DNA from: Sepiola atlantica
Taxonomy: Eukaryota; Mollusca; Cephalopoda; Sepiida; Sepiolidae
Direction: 5' to 3'
DNA: 64,000 nt
Assembly: GCA_963556195.1 (NCBI GenBank)
Contig: OY744547.1
Span: forward strand, 2,513,942-2,577,941
Shown: positions 42,968-43,478 of the stretch, in pieces
Position numbering within the stretch: the stretch's first letter is position 1
Layout of the letters: each line of letters starts with the position of its first letter
Notes under the pieces: model-generated
What the model saw: only the letters and a program-made list of their open reading frames with translations
Databases searched by the model: none
Told to the model about the DNA's origin: nothing
Position numbers and translations under genes: made by a program

Positions 42968-43478
42968 ACGTATACATTGTATTAAGGGTGAAACTATTTA
43001 ATTTGTGCCACCATTATATGTCTTATTTGCTCCAACTTGTGTCTATCCGTCACACCTTTGCATTGTATTGTCTTCTAAGTATCACATTTCTATATAAAAT
43101 ATTTTTAACTTTATTTACTAATTGCTAAATGCATTTTTTATTTTTTATTTTTCATTTTTCATTTTTTATTTTTTATTTATTTTATTTTTCATTCATTTTT
43201 TTTTATTTTTCATTTTTTATTTATTTCATTTTTTATTTTTCATTTTTTATTTTTCATTTTTCATTTTTTATTTTTCATTTTTCATTTTTTTATTTTTCAC
43301 TTTTTTATTTTTTATTTTTTTATTTTTCATTTTTCATTTTTTATTTTTTATTTTTCATTTTTTATTTATTTCATTTTTGTAGGAAGATCTTGAGAAGAAA
43401 CTGGATGCAATCGAGAGAGAATTGGGATCTGTGAGAATGTCGTTAAAGAAATTCAACGTTTTGAAATCATCAATATAA
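3739..43478 (+). CDS. MPHOSPH9: MPHOSPH9-like coiled-coil protein gene, 18 coding exons
   Basis: Joined exons: 3739-5005, 8249-8676, 14513-15061, 15892-15996, 18157-18371, 20006-20206, 21469-21517, 26287-26448, 29852-29905, 30851-30898, 31030-31094, 31833-31913, 32028-32126, 36904-37376, 38275-38396, 38849-38932, 41163-41228, 43383-43478. All introns are GT..AG and every junction keeps frame, giving 1387 codons plus TAA. The first 420 residues are acidic, Ser-rich and contain a Pro-rich tract; coiled-coil segments run from about 566 to 1075 and again near 1270-1387. The C-terminus (ELGSVRMSLKKF..L) resembles what I recall of M-phase phosphoprotein 9, known from vertebrates as a CEP97/CP110 partner at the distal mother centriole that restrains ciliogenesis. 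Gene structure is directly visible (about 0.9); the family name is from memory (about 0.6). No promoter or 5' UTR exon was identified. Introns are filled with repeats. Confidence 0.8.
5006..5103 (+). other. intron 1 start with G-rich run
   Basis: Donor gtaag of exon 1, then tgccctgcag and a run of about 17 G with one T. Nothing else seen. Confidence 0.5.
5104..5760 (-). pseudogene. Penelope-like element reverse transcriptase fragment
   Basis: The open - strand frame reads WIKKDSTGSFDVAMGSLDSA, then EMSDLIGLFILYKL and the catalytic motif GLYRDDGLAV (YRDD), then FLDITLNL, KSNHPPSVIKHIPLSIGHRI and DSGYI. These are typical of Penelope-like retroelements (RT motifs B to E and thumb), which carry YRDDG rather than YADD. 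Only about 200 residues remain; the fingers, the N-terminus and the GIY-YIG domain are missing. No start codon logic applies. Confidence 0.85.
5761..6295. other. AT-rich intron sequence
   Basis: Very AT-rich, no open frame or recognisable repeat. Confidence 0.3.
6300..6500 (+). repeat. TA/TG microsatellite
   Basis: Alternating tatatatg and gtgtgtatg runs; the apparent open frames in it are artefacts. Confidence 0.9.
6501..6952. other. intron sequence, nothing recognised
   Basis: AT-rich, with a short (TA)n at about 6872-6892. No gene signal. Confidence 0.3.
6953..7139. repeat. near-perfect palindrome, about 85-bp arms
   Basis: The left arm contains ttcatcaacgtttcgtcttt and the right arm its complement aaagacgaaacgttgatgaa; the arms meet around aataattgtatgattatt. 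The arms differ at a few positions. Resembles a foldback element. Confidence 0.85.
7140..7360 (-). pseudogene. LINE family A fragment (ORF2 C-terminal region)
   Basis: The - strand reads MNWNKYIEDIAKAAAKKVGS, LYRARKLFTPDSILYLYKAT, then YCCHIWAGASPTSLSLLDKV, the same protein as the better copies at 24082-24645 and 22334-22681. It stops at the palindrome. Confidence 0.8.
7361..8248. other. intron 1 remainder
   Basis: AT-rich with a short (TA)n at about 8128-8142. No exon signal until the acceptor at 8248. Confidence 0.35.
8249..8676 (+). CDS. MPHOSPH9: coding exon 2 (residues 423-565)
   Basis: The acceptor is a pyrimidine-rich stretch ending in caacag at 8248, and two bases complete the split codon from exon 1. 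The open frame encodes a polar Ser/Glu/Pro-rich segment with no recognised fold and ends QERQ at donor gtgagt (8677), phase 0. A large tetranucleotide microsatellite starts about 20 bp into the next intron; reading through it gives a meaningless Ile/Tyr/Ser/Leu repeat. Confidence 0.85.
8697..9172 (+). repeat. (ATCT)n microsatellite with ctctttttct interruptions
   Basis: About 475 bases of tatctatc with regularly spaced ctctttttctct blocks, giving a higher-order pattern. Confidence 0.97.
9357..9468 (+). repeat. (TA)n microsatellite
   Basis: tatata runs broken by tatgtatg. Confidence 0.95.
9469..9545 (+). repeat. Penelope-type terminal sequence with structured end
   Basis: aagaatgatgaaaataaaag and gaagtattaccggtaatg recur at 13826-14010. 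The complement carries CTGATGA followed by a perfect gatatttt/aaaatatc hairpin and the palindrome attaccggtaat. It lacks the GAAA of a hammerhead, so I call it only a related structured end. Confidence 0.45.
9546..9912. repeat. duplicated intronic segment (9225-9360 and 9755-9900)
   Basis: The stretch around gagaaggcaatacaatgcag followed by aggtgtaacggata occurs at about 9268 and again at about 9797, with matching sequence through tttccacttttttattaata. Origin unknown; no credible product. Confidence 0.5.
9913..10120 (+). repeat. SINE-like element with CCTTTA tail
   Basis: A GC-richer, 200-base island containing agtaaatgggtacctgacta, gagggatgggctccgccttc and gcagtgtgcgatgtcggcaa, ending in acctttacctttacctt next to a (TA)n. 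The island shape and short tail repeat look like a SINE; the head RNA was not identified. Confidence 0.5.
10125..10176 (+). repeat. (TA)n(GA)n microsatellite
   Basis: tatatata followed by gagagaga. Confidence 0.95.
10283..10332 (-). ncRNA. hammerhead ribozyme-like motif, left terminal repeat
   Basis: On the - strand: CCT stem I, CTGATGA, then stem II AAGAT-TTCG-ATCTT, GAAA, stem III AGCC-TT-GGCT, then TA and AGG closing stem I. All invariant core bases (CUGANGA, GAAA, UH cleavage site) are present. The 10.1-11.1 position is U-U rather than the usual G-C, and stem I has a mismatch after four pairs, so activity is uncertain. Confidence 0.7.
10440..10493 (+). repeat. (TA)n microsatellite
   Basis: 54 bases of pure tatata inside the element. 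Confidence 0.97.
10689..11078 (+). pseudogene. Penelope-like GIY-YIG endonuclease domain remnant
   Basis: An open frame of 129 codons reads HTYIGASSFPIKTRISNHIY, then SFKNSSDNSTGTSLSNLIRN, HWSILKKSKSYTP, CQLCTLETFMI and NELISSCRHKRKF before a stop at 11076-11078. YIG, the Arg after it, W.IL, C.LC..E and NELI..CRH.. are the known landmarks of the C-terminal endonuclease of Penelope-like elements. The N-terminal part of the domain is unclear and no RT precedes it in frame. Confidence 0.75.
11079..13080 (+). other. 2-kb pyrimidine-rich tract downstream of the endonuclease remnant
   Basis: The + strand is strikingly rich in C and T (long stretches such as cttttccctttcaacttg) with few purine runs, unlike both neighbours. 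Short open frames are low-complexity. Probably the untranslated part of the retroelement. Confidence 0.5.
13084..13131 (+). ncRNA. hammerhead ribozyme-like motif, right terminal repeat
   Basis: Stem I TTCCT (13084-13088) pairs with AGGAA (13127-13131). CTGATGA is at 13089-13095, stem II AAGAT/ATCTT encloses TTTG (13097-13110), GAAA is at 13112-13115, stem III AGC/GCT encloses CTG, and TA (13125-13126) gives the cleavage site after A13126. The short stem III fits the minimal type I hammerheads known in Penelope-like elements. The closing pair of stem II is U-U. Confidence 0.75.
13250..13435 (+). repeat. dispersed repeat E (inverted copy at 34880-35012)
   Basis: After a (TA)n comes attcctgaaacagtttttca, tggtaaacaactgatgatcc and tgagtgattttccactg. 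The same blocks occur inverted at 34885-35010, also next to a (TA)n. Probably a terminal part of a retroelement. Confidence 0.65.
13556..13660 (-). repeat. tRNA-Leu/Ser-like SINE head or tRNA pseudogene
   Basis: On the - strand, A-box-like TGGCCGAGTGG is followed about 45 bases later by the B-box-like GGTTTCGAATC, the spacing of a long-variable-arm (Leu/Ser) tRNA. Stems are degraded, so a functional tRNA is unlikely. Confidence 0.5.
13820..14020 (-). mobile_element. Penelope-type terminal repeat with hammerhead and hairpin
   Basis: Starts beside a (TA)n with aagaatgatgaaaataaaag, the same leader as at 9469, continues through a hammerhead-like motif and ends in a hairpin (13939-14014) with 29-base perfect arms around ggtattaccggtaataca. 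Confidence 0.6.
13904..13952 (-). ncRNA. hammerhead ribozyme-like motif
   Basis: On the - strand: TATCCT, CTGATGA, G, stem II AAGA/TCTT, GAAA, stem III ATCC-AT-GGAT, TA, AGGAT. Stem I pairs five bases; the first stem II pair is a G-U wobble. Invariant core bases are complete, making this one of the best of the four copies in the window. Confidence 0.75.
14140..14345 (+). repeat. dispersed repeat family D, copy 2, with (CA)n
   Basis: Contains ttgtttttagttattg, a (CA)n at 14225-14262, then gcaggttggaaaattcatca and tttcagctttttttaccatt, as in the other D copies. Confidence 0.55.
14513..15061 (+). CDS. MPHOSPH9: coding exon 3 (residues 566-748), coiled coil plus acidic tail
   Basis: Acceptor ttgcag, then an open segment in phase 0. 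It starts with a strong coiled coil (WMLHQLEEQHLQSMKQQY..., about residues 566-615). An acidic Asp/Ser/Glu patch and Ser-Pro sites follow (plausible kinase targets, inference). The donor is gtaagt at 15062. The frame stays open for about 200 bases beyond the donor by chance or because of an alternative exon (see the 15117-15215 entry). Confidence 0.88.
15117..15215 (+). other. possible alternative or decayed exon after exon 3
   Basis: After a pyrimidine-rich run ending tttag (15117 onward) there is a protein-like segment, VLDSRVDDTKQHLTPAFHAV and beyond, before a possible donor gtgaat at 15216. It is in frame with exon 3 only if the 56-base tract between them is kept as coding; as a spliced exon its phase does not fit either neighbour. 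It may be a retained-intron form, a frameshifted exon, or an assembly indel. I left it out of the main model. Confidence 0.3.
15216..15891. other. intron 3, GC-richer unidentified block
   Basis: 15290-15650 is less AT-rich than its surroundings and contains aataaagctgttctcacag, but I could not identify a family. Nothing codes convincingly. Confidence 0.3.
15892..15996 (+). CDS. MPHOSPH9: coding exon 4 (residues 749-783), basic segment
   Basis: A pyrimidine-rich acceptor (tttttgttgcag) precedes 35 open codons in phase 0 and a donor gtacga follows. The peptide (TQRTAMFMAVQKRRKNSTTR then RHRDDTPPRGDEEEK) is strongly basic and then acidic. Phase agrees with both neighbours, which is the main support. 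No domain is recognised and a skipped exon would also keep the frame, so this exon may be optional. Confidence 0.65.
16257..16860 (+). pseudogene. LINE family B, ORF2 C-terminus and 3' tail
   Basis: Allowing frameshifts the frame reads MGRYCCPIWGGVTQNTLF, YRRDVASLSLLYRYFNGRCS, TELQSLV, then NTLPQDCFPADYNMVVFISN. It corresponds to the LINE C-terminal landmarks CCHIWG, RRDVASLSLFYRY and LWN.LP..CFP. The tail ending ccttgataagtggcgaccca and an A-rich run matches that of 1802-2128. Confidence 0.75.
17144..17162 (+). repeat. poly-C run
   Basis: About 17 C next to tcgaggggccccac. No function apparent. Confidence 0.9.
17239..17542 (+). mobile_element. U2-snRNA-headed SINE, copy 1
   Basis: The 5' end (TTGGCCTTTTGGCTAAGATC then AAAGTGTAGTATCTGTTC) is the U2 snRNA 5' region, including the branch-point-recognition GTAGTA. 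After about 40 bases it departs into a private body with ggaggagtaagtttattgct and ends tcctggagaggagtaaa. The decamer TACTTTGATG flanks it at 17229-17238 and 17543-17552, a target site duplication. About 85 bases of the body are missing compared with the copy at 45316. Confidence 0.85.
17562..18052 (+). repeat. 12-bp minisatellite (caaatgtttcat)n, about 40 copies
   Basis: Units alternate between caaatgtttcat and caaatgttttat. Because 12 is a multiple of 3, all six frames stay open and give spurious repeat proteins; these are not genes. It follows the SINE insertion directly and lies about 100 bases before exon 5. Confidence 0.97.
18157..18371 (+). CDS. MPHOSPH9: coding exon 5 (residues 784-854)
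   Basis: The acceptor ctttcag follows the 12-bp minisatellite by about 100 bases. The reading frame holds a helical Glu/Gln-rich stretch (ELKSEAALLQELEQRHNQRM) and ends LTDILNE-like at donor gtaagg, with two bases left for the next exon. The codon that spans the junction becomes Asp when joined to exon 6. Confidence 0.9.
18426..19165 (+). mobile_element. Helitron-like non-autonomous element
   Basis: It begins TCTATTATATAAAGGCGAAA after an A and ends gcggggtacccctgCTAA before a T. A 5' TC, a palindromic GGGGTACCCC hairpin about 3 bases before a 3' CTRR, and insertion between A and T are Helitron hallmarks. The interior has a degraded tRNA-like B box (gggttcaatccc, 18770) and G-rich GA-type repeats. 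No Rep/helicase is present. Similar 3' ends occur inverted at 29024 and 29236. Confidence 0.5.
19200..19400 (+). repeat. CATCATCAT-leading dispersed repeat
   Basis: catcatcatcattggtttaa, then gtggacgg and ccagatacccttcctgctgt. Resembles repeats I know as common in molluscan genomes (catcatcat..taa.gtc...gg.tgga and ..gatgcccttcctgc), but the family name is not known to me. Confidence 0.45.
19660..19763 (-). repeat. LINE family C 3' end, copy 1
   Basis: Contains (on the - strand) gtggcttcatgccttgtctg followed by gagcgatttcc and an A-rich end, the shared 3' tail also seen at 19855, 25845, 46846 and 63898. Confidence 0.6.
19855..19949 (-). repeat. LINE family C 3' end, copy 2
   Basis: Tandem-like duplicate of 19660-19763 (same run through gagctaacaagaacgaaata and gatgcc). 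It ends about 50 bases before the acceptor of exon 6. Confidence 0.6.
20006..20206 (+). CDS. MPHOSPH9: coding exon 6 (residues 855-922), coiled coil
   Basis: Acceptor tctttttcag and donor gtgagt bound 201 bases in matching phase. The peptide (QGNLREKHAKHLSDLRLYYE...) is a classic heptad-rich coiled coil of the centrosomal-protein kind. The exon is immediately preceded by two near-identical LINE 3'-end fragments, the nearer one running to about 19949. Confidence 0.92.
20293..20707 (+). repeat. 58-bp tandem repeat, seven copies
   Basis: Unit begins taatggaggtttggtatctg and includes aagccgtaactatactatta. Copies start at 20293, 20351, 20409, 20467, 20525, 20583 and 20641 and are almost identical (one differs by t to a), implying recent expansion. 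Confidence 0.97.
20925..21225 (+). repeat. tRNA-derived SINE family T2, full copy
   Basis: A tRNA-like head (gatggttaaacgcgttggtg near 20930 with B box ggttcaatcct at 20985) is followed by a body with gtggattaaataaaagattc and an end with gaagaaggtcggtggttaca and ccgaaaccgttgtgaatat. Many other pieces of this family occur, often as inverted pairs. Confidence 0.65.
21237..21385 (+). repeat. 73-bp direct duplication
   Basis: aagttttgtttcaatttaaa through cttgaattctttttttt occurs twice in tandem. Confidence 0.9.
21469..21517 (+). CDS. MPHOSPH9: coding exon 7 (residues 922-938)
   Basis: A 49-base exon between acceptor cgttacag and donor gtgagg, completing the split Gln codon of exon 6. It encodes KARDYEEQIRTYQSQL, continuing the coiled coil. 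Confidence 0.9.
21567..21597 (+). repeat. short telomere-like tract (CCCTAA)n
   Basis: Four perfect or near-perfect ccctaa units, 50 bases after exon 7. Confidence 0.9.
21625..22310 (+). pseudogene. LINE family B fragment interrupted by a minisatellite
   Basis: First part reads (with frameshifts) DGVLLPHLGKC/RWSTVATSGEVP, LFPFLTEYNINSAIWW; second part from 22150 reads ICIERMLLASLSCIV in one frame and RKDVARLSLLYRYAHGRCST in another. The two parts are consecutive LINE C-terminal segments; the array at 21800-22085 separates them. Confidence 0.6.
21800..22085 (+). repeat. about 36-bp tandem repeat inside LINE fragment
   Basis: Repeated gacagtggaccaaatgctat followed by gacaaaaaaaa, six to seven degenerate copies. 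Confidence 0.85.
22311..22790 (+). pseudogene. LINE family A, ORF2 C-terminus and 3' UTR
   Basis: Reads RVANLIGPSLSTKLQ-equivalent (frameshifted at the start), SHRRNVASLCLFYKYFNELC, SDELATLVPP, RAFYSKNFFPRAAGLWNSLP and TDMQKFKTNVNRHLAAQIPV before a stop. The tail contains gtagccccttacgtctacag and gccttgtttggggtgaacta and an A-rich end. CR1/Jockey-group LINE. It joins directly to the family B fragment on its left, so it was inserted into it. Confidence 0.85.
23030..23166. repeat. two tandem hairpins (gggagataatt.../...aattatctccc)
   Basis: agggagataattgtttaaaa and its complement form a hairpin at 23034-23073; a second copy lies at 23125-23163, giving a 91-bp tandem unit. Confidence 0.85.
23288..23725. 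mobile_element. foldback element built of SINE T2 sequence
   Basis: The ends are inverted copies more than 55 bases long: attttggttattcggactac at the left and its complement at the right, each running inward through the acaacgtttcggcc and gaccttcttcaggtg blocks. The centre holds a tRNA-like B box (ggttcaatcctcgg on the - strand, about 23525). Either an inverted SINE pair or a TIR element that captured SINE sequence. Confidence 0.7.
23740..23812 (-). repeat. decayed fragment of the U2-headed SINE body
   Basis: agagcactctggcgtaaaaa followed by atgcctgagcagcccgt matches the inner body of the SINE copies at 33123 and 58129 with several changes. No head remains. Confidence 0.5.
23985..24675 (-). 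pseudogene. LINE family A, longest ORF2 C-terminus
   Basis: 187 uninterrupted codons on the - strand (24645 down to 24082) starting MNWNKYIQDIAKAAAKKVGS and including YLYKATIHPCMEYCCHIWAG, RVANLIGPSLSTKLQSLSHR and LWNSLSAPCFPDSTDMQKF. Its 3' UTR (24080-23985) carries the gtagacgtaaggggctac tail and a poly-T (poly-A in sense). The open frame suggests a recent insertion; the upstream RT and endonuclease are missing. Confidence 0.88.
24830..25475 (-). pseudogene. LINE endonuclease domain (APE-type) remnant
   Basis: The - strand gives GHRVYIRNTLSLTREHRLES, frameshift, IHVFGDFNVHHSNWL (the GDFN..H.. endonuclease motif), then LFLTTLPETGATDAHSLLVN, NNDHLVI and YYKRADWESIRNHSR, the region linking endonuclease to reverse transcriptase in Jockey/CR1-type elements. 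Two or more frameshifts. Confidence 0.75.
25500..25815 (-). pseudogene. LINE RT C-terminal fragment, a different family
   Basis: The - strand reads ANNARNTLFLIRRSFYKLTP, EIFLPLYVSLVRPLLEYGVQ, ASAPYLIRDTQHLERVQRLA, TRMVQGLWDLSYERELLDHL. This is the thumb region of a CR1/Jockey-type LINE, distinct from families A and B. It directly precedes the endonuclease remnant in - strand order. Confidence 0.75.
25845..26165 (-). repeat. LINE family C 3' tail
   Basis: gaaatcactccagacaatgc (inverse of the shared family C end) followed by ttccgacccagaaaacagca and gactgccgaaagtaaaccca, matching 46540-46890 on the + strand. Confidence 0.65.
26287..26448 (+). CDS. MPHOSPH9: coding exon 8 (residues 939-992), coiled coil
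   Basis: Acceptor tcttttcttccag, 54 codons in phase 0 (KTYSQRCTELEKLLNDFKHQ...), donor gtatgt at 26449. The last eight codons (KAVEEMVK) plus the donor have been amplified downstream as a tandem array of about 29 units, so this genuine donor is followed by many identical copies. Confidence 0.92.
26425..28130 (+). repeat. about 59-bp minisatellite copying the exon 8 end and its 5' splice site, about 29 copies
   Basis: Each unit contains aaagctgttgaagaaatggt, the coding end of exon 8, then caag|gtatgtgaaatgg and aaaactcttggttt plus an A run. The exon tail and the donor gtatgt are preserved in nearly every unit. Small variants (gttgaag, gtttaag, gctaaag, gttgatg) form higher-order groups toward the 3' end. 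Confidence 0.95.
28131..28669. other. intron 8 sequence, nothing recognised
   Basis: No open frame or repeat match beyond a short piece around ttccggctgttt. Confidence 0.3.
28670..28925 (-). pseudogene. RTE-type LINE reverse transcriptase fragment
   Basis: The - strand reads VVDFFCYLGDMLSAGGGCNL, ATTTRVKTAWKKFRELLPVL, TSRHLSYRTRG, then SAMLHASETWALTSPDLQR. YLGDM, FRELLP and SETWAL are shared with the remnant at 295-1370. Confidence 0.75.
29022..29460 (-). repeat. two tandem copies of a Helitron-like 3' end
   Basis: Each copy begins (on +) ctagcaggggaacccggcgt or ctagcaggggtacccggcgt after an A, then tgcccaggatt and aaccctacatctatttg, and carries aaaggatgtatttaccatcg further on. Read on the - strand this ends in hairpin plus CTAG before T, as for the element at 18426-19165. 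Confidence 0.55.
29461..29851. other. intron 8 end
   Basis: AT-rich, with the pyrimidine tract and acceptor of exon 9 at its end. Nothing else seen. Confidence 0.35.
29852..29905 (+). CDS. MPHOSPH9: coding exon 9 (residues 993-1010)
   Basis: 18 codons (LRDQFLEDNELKQATIQK) between acceptor tttcattccag and donor gtaaga, phase 0 on both sides; coiled-coil continuation. Confidence 0.9.
29995..30570 (+). repeat. AT-rich minisatellite (taatattacaatgtt), about 16 copies
   Basis: Unit of about 34-38 bases: aaattaaatgtaatattaca then atgttttttt. The A/T homopolymer part varies in length. Confidence 0.95.
30590..30775. repeat. SINE T2 fragment
   Basis: Contains tggctgacggaacgagagca and ctacccccgtggattaaata, then gaaattccgtacagattcg, as in other T2 copies, plus an inverted gggagtagcttgctctc arm. 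Confidence 0.55.
30851..30898 (+). CDS. MPHOSPH9: coding exon 10 (residues 1011-1026)
   Basis: 16 codons (LVSRYEKLEKEYNIIK) between acceptor ttgttttcag and donor gtgagt, phase 0 on both sides; coiled coil. Confidence 0.9.
31030..31094 (+). CDS. MPHOSPH9: coding exon 11 (residues 1027-1048)
   Basis: Acceptor tccatttctag, 65 bases encoding ESLSVAEERYFEANAEILYV and a Lys, with a split Arg codon at donor gtacgg. Confidence 0.9.
31265..31730 (+). repeat. 36-bp minisatellite derived from LINE A coding sequence, about 12 copies
   Basis: Unit: cagtgaaggggtgggatttt then gctgcaacaccctgta. On the - strand each unit encodes AKSHPFTVQSVA, clearly the LINE family A segment KSH.FTVEVPRC. All frames stay open because 36 is a multiple of 3; these are not genes. 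Confidence 0.92.
31833..31913 (+). CDS. MPHOSPH9: coding exon 12 (residues 1048-1075)
   Basis: Acceptor catctttttacag completes the Arg codon; 81 bases encode ENARLDFDNKRFMRENENLR and the following QKIGSF; split Lys codon at donor gtaagc. This is the end of the long central coiled coil. Confidence 0.9.
32028..32126 (+). CDS. MPHOSPH9: coding exon 13 (residues 1075-1108)
   Basis: Acceptor tactccatttcag and donor gtgagt. The Ser/Asn-rich peptide (FYGDEESGSLNNASVNNSAS...) looks like a flexible linker. A foldback element begins about 25 bases after the donor. Confidence 0.88.
32145..32966. mobile_element. foldback element enclosing a telomere-like array
   Basis: The left arm (tactcatatagagaacgacc then cacgtttccatgactt) and right arm are inverted copies over at least 65 bases, through the gttcgggtaggttac block. 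The interior shares ctgcgctcagcgcaac with the element at 450-1126, so they are related families. Between the arms lies the 32488-32766 CCCTAA-type tract. Confidence 0.7.
32488..32766 (+). repeat. degenerate telomere-like array (CCCTAAA/CCCTAA)
   Basis: About 280 bases of ccctaaaccctaaccc with frequent atcc and cca variants. The underlying unit agrees with a TTAGGG-type telomere. Confidence 0.92.
33123..33444 (-). mobile_element. U2-snRNA-headed SINE, copy 2
   Basis: Target duplication ATTGATAGGATGT at 33110-33122 and 33445-33457, both perfect 13-mers. On the - strand the element starts gtttcggccttttggctaag then atcaaagtgtagtatctgtt, the U2 5' end, and ends ctccgcgaggagtaaat. It has the inner body missing from copy 1 but lacks the ccatagaccggtattg segment. 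Confidence 0.9.
33467..33692 (+). mobile_element. second U2-headed SINE family, unit 1
   Basis: Starts ttccttgaccttttggctag then gatcaaaatgtagtatctgt (U2-like) but continues tgatacgac and a different body: aatccagagtgcccctttt, gctggattttc, ggggaggcaagtaaat. The next unit repeats the same order. Confidence 0.7.
33696..33882 (+). mobile_element. second U2-headed SINE family, unit 2
   Basis: Lacks the first 20 bases of the head, then gatcaaagtgtagtatctgt, tgatacgac, cctcgatcagtgaaagg, aatccagagtgcccctttt, gagctggattttcc, gggaggcgagtaaat. Arranged head to tail with unit 1. Confidence 0.7.
33883..34435. other. intron 13 sequence, nothing recognised
   Basis: AT-rich with T runs and a short (TCTC)n. 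No gene signal. Confidence 0.3.
34440..34665 (-). repeat. tRNA-derived SINE family T1, copy 1
   Basis: On the - strand the head ggcataaaaaggtaagagtg then gttcgctaatggg and B box cggttcaatcctcagtcgag is tRNA-like; the body includes gatcaagggtaagtggtg and tcctaagaaaggagtg. Matches 47975-48185. Confidence 0.7.
34762..34860 (+). repeat. (TA)n microsatellites
   Basis: Two tatata runs at 34764-34793 and 34839-34851. Confidence 0.9.
34880..35012 (-). repeat. dispersed repeat E, inverted copy
   Basis: cagtggaaaatcactcatgt through gggatcatcagttgtttacc and gaaaaactgtttc, inverse of 13265-13420, ending at a (TA)n. Confidence 0.65.
35205..35762 (+). repeat. polypyrimidine (CTCC/CTTT) tract
   Basis: About 550 bases almost free of purines on the + strand. 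Open frames here are low-complexity artefacts. Could form triplex DNA (inference). Confidence 0.95.
35765..36895 (+). repeat. 25-bp minisatellite (gatcgcaatattttctgattctttg), about 45 copies
   Basis: The unit includes cgcaatattttctgattctt; variants attgtttgga, atattttgga, atttttggat and atcttctg mix along the array. It ends only about 15 bases before exon 14. The several long open frames across it reflect the stop-free repeat. Confidence 0.97.
36904..37376 (+). CDS. MPHOSPH9: coding exon 14 (residues 1108-1266)
   Basis: The 25-bp array runs directly into this exon; only about 15 non-repeat bases (gtttgtatttcag and a little more) separate them. The peptide starts TRLEAERDLMKEVSGKEILE and becomes Ser/Lys-rich and probably disordered. 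The donor is gtgaaa at 37377, leaving one base for exon 15. Confidence 0.9.
37430..37842 (+). repeat. (TCTTCATCTTTTTT)n tract in intron 14
   Basis: Degenerate tcttcatctttttt repeats, ending in cttcttcttctt. Pyrimidine-rich. Confidence 0.93.
37985..38150 (+). repeat. dispersed repeat family D, copy 3
   Basis: cattttgactttcttagttg, aaactgattggagttgtt, (CA)n and tttcagctttttttcccatt; shares all blocks with 45055-45313. Confidence 0.6.
38275..38396 (+). CDS. MPHOSPH9: coding exon 15 (residues 1266-1306)
   Basis: Acceptor ttttactgtttcag; two bases complete a Gly codon. Encodes SLDKLLESKPSQMSFQPQIE and a helical Ser/Gln-rich end; donor gtatta, phase 0. Confidence 0.9.
38397..38848. other. intron 15
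   Basis: AT-rich, no repeat family assigned. Confidence 0.3.
38849..38932 (+). CDS. MPHOSPH9: coding exon 16 (residues 1307-1334), coiled coil
   Basis: Acceptor tttttttcag, 28 codons (TQQKFQVTLDTIKKLENRYD...), donor gtaatt, phase 0. Second coiled-coil block. Confidence 0.92.
39075..39746. mobile_element. compound foldback element in intron 16
   Basis: Ends ggtaaatttatagaagtgca (left) and its inverse (right). Each half itself has two inverted units: the block atttcgacccctaaaaa/tttttaggggtcgaaa occurs four times, and the core ttttaggaggggggg.tcactttcctatata three to four times. Same architecture as 2961-3670. No coding potential. Confidence 0.8.
39780..40300. other. unidentified block, GC-richer than its surroundings
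   Basis: Contains a 20-bp motif (cgtgcagttggatgaccatt) three times in a row at 40041-40108. Short open frames only; no family recognised. Confidence 0.4.
40300..40700 (+). repeat. two diverged tandem copies of a roughly 190-bp unit
   Basis: gggcatgaagttcacagctt... and gggcatgaaggcatagtcca... both continue with tacatacataa, cattgtatac and gggtcttgt.gctag, ending at ctctc.ccgtgat. Confidence 0.65.
40757..40830 (+). pseudogene. tRNA-Phe-like sequence (anticodon GAA)
   Basis: ataggtcagttggtagaaca then tcagactgaagatctcaagg and a B box ggtttcaatttccgg mirror tRNA-Phe, with the ctGAAga anticodon loop and CAGA/TCT-type stem. The acceptor stem does not close well, so this is a pseudogene or a SINE head. 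Confidence 0.6.
40855..41150 (+). repeat. AT-rich degenerate tandem repeat (tttttattattttgataat)
   Basis: ttttattattttgataat units; ends at the pyrimidine tract of exon 17. Confidence 0.92.
41163..41228 (+). CDS. MPHOSPH9: coding exon 17 (residues 1335-1356)
   Basis: Acceptor ttttctgtttag, 22 codons (LEAALSRIPMSGRVDRKARQ, KK), donor gtcagt, phase 0. The SRIPMSGRVDRKAR piece is one of the parts that look most conserved with MPHOSPH9 in my memory. Confidence 0.92.
41229..42235. other. intron 17 first part, no gene recognised
   Basis: Holds two imperfect copies of a segment around ttaacacttgttcagtga (41680 and 41750), a short ccctaac tract, and at 41878-41930 gattggttgctag..gattgg..tataaatatt, a CCAAT/TATA-like arrangement. 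The last may be an old retroelement promoter; not proven. Confidence 0.35.
42240..42450. mobile_element. small foldback element of SINE T2 type
   Basis: Left arm cattctcacaacgtttcggt, cgatgtaaccgccgaccttc; right arm gaagaaggtcggaggttaca, tcggccgaaacggtgtgaga. The centre has gaaattctgtacagattcc. Confidence 0.7.
42451..43120. other. intron 17 second part
   Basis: A-rich, with a (TA)n/(TG)n at 42937-42970. Nothing recognised. Confidence 0.35.
43128..43380 (+). repeat. (TTTTTCATTTTTTATT)n tract before exon 18
   Basis: Degenerate ttttattttttcattt repeats ending at the acceptor tttgtag. It may serve as an extended polypyrimidine tract. Confidence 0.93.
43383..43478 (+). CDS. MPHOSPH9: coding exon 18 (residues 1357-1387) with stop
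   Basis: Acceptor tttcatttttgtag follows a long TTTTTCATT-type tract; 31 codons and TAA encode EDLEKKLDAIERELGSVRMS then LKKFNVLKSSI. The ELGSVRM..LK.F..L ending is the strongest family signature in the protein. An AATAAA at about 43962 is a candidate poly(A) signal. Confidence 0.92.
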   Translation, partial: EDLEKKLDAIERELGSVRMSLKKFNVLKSSI

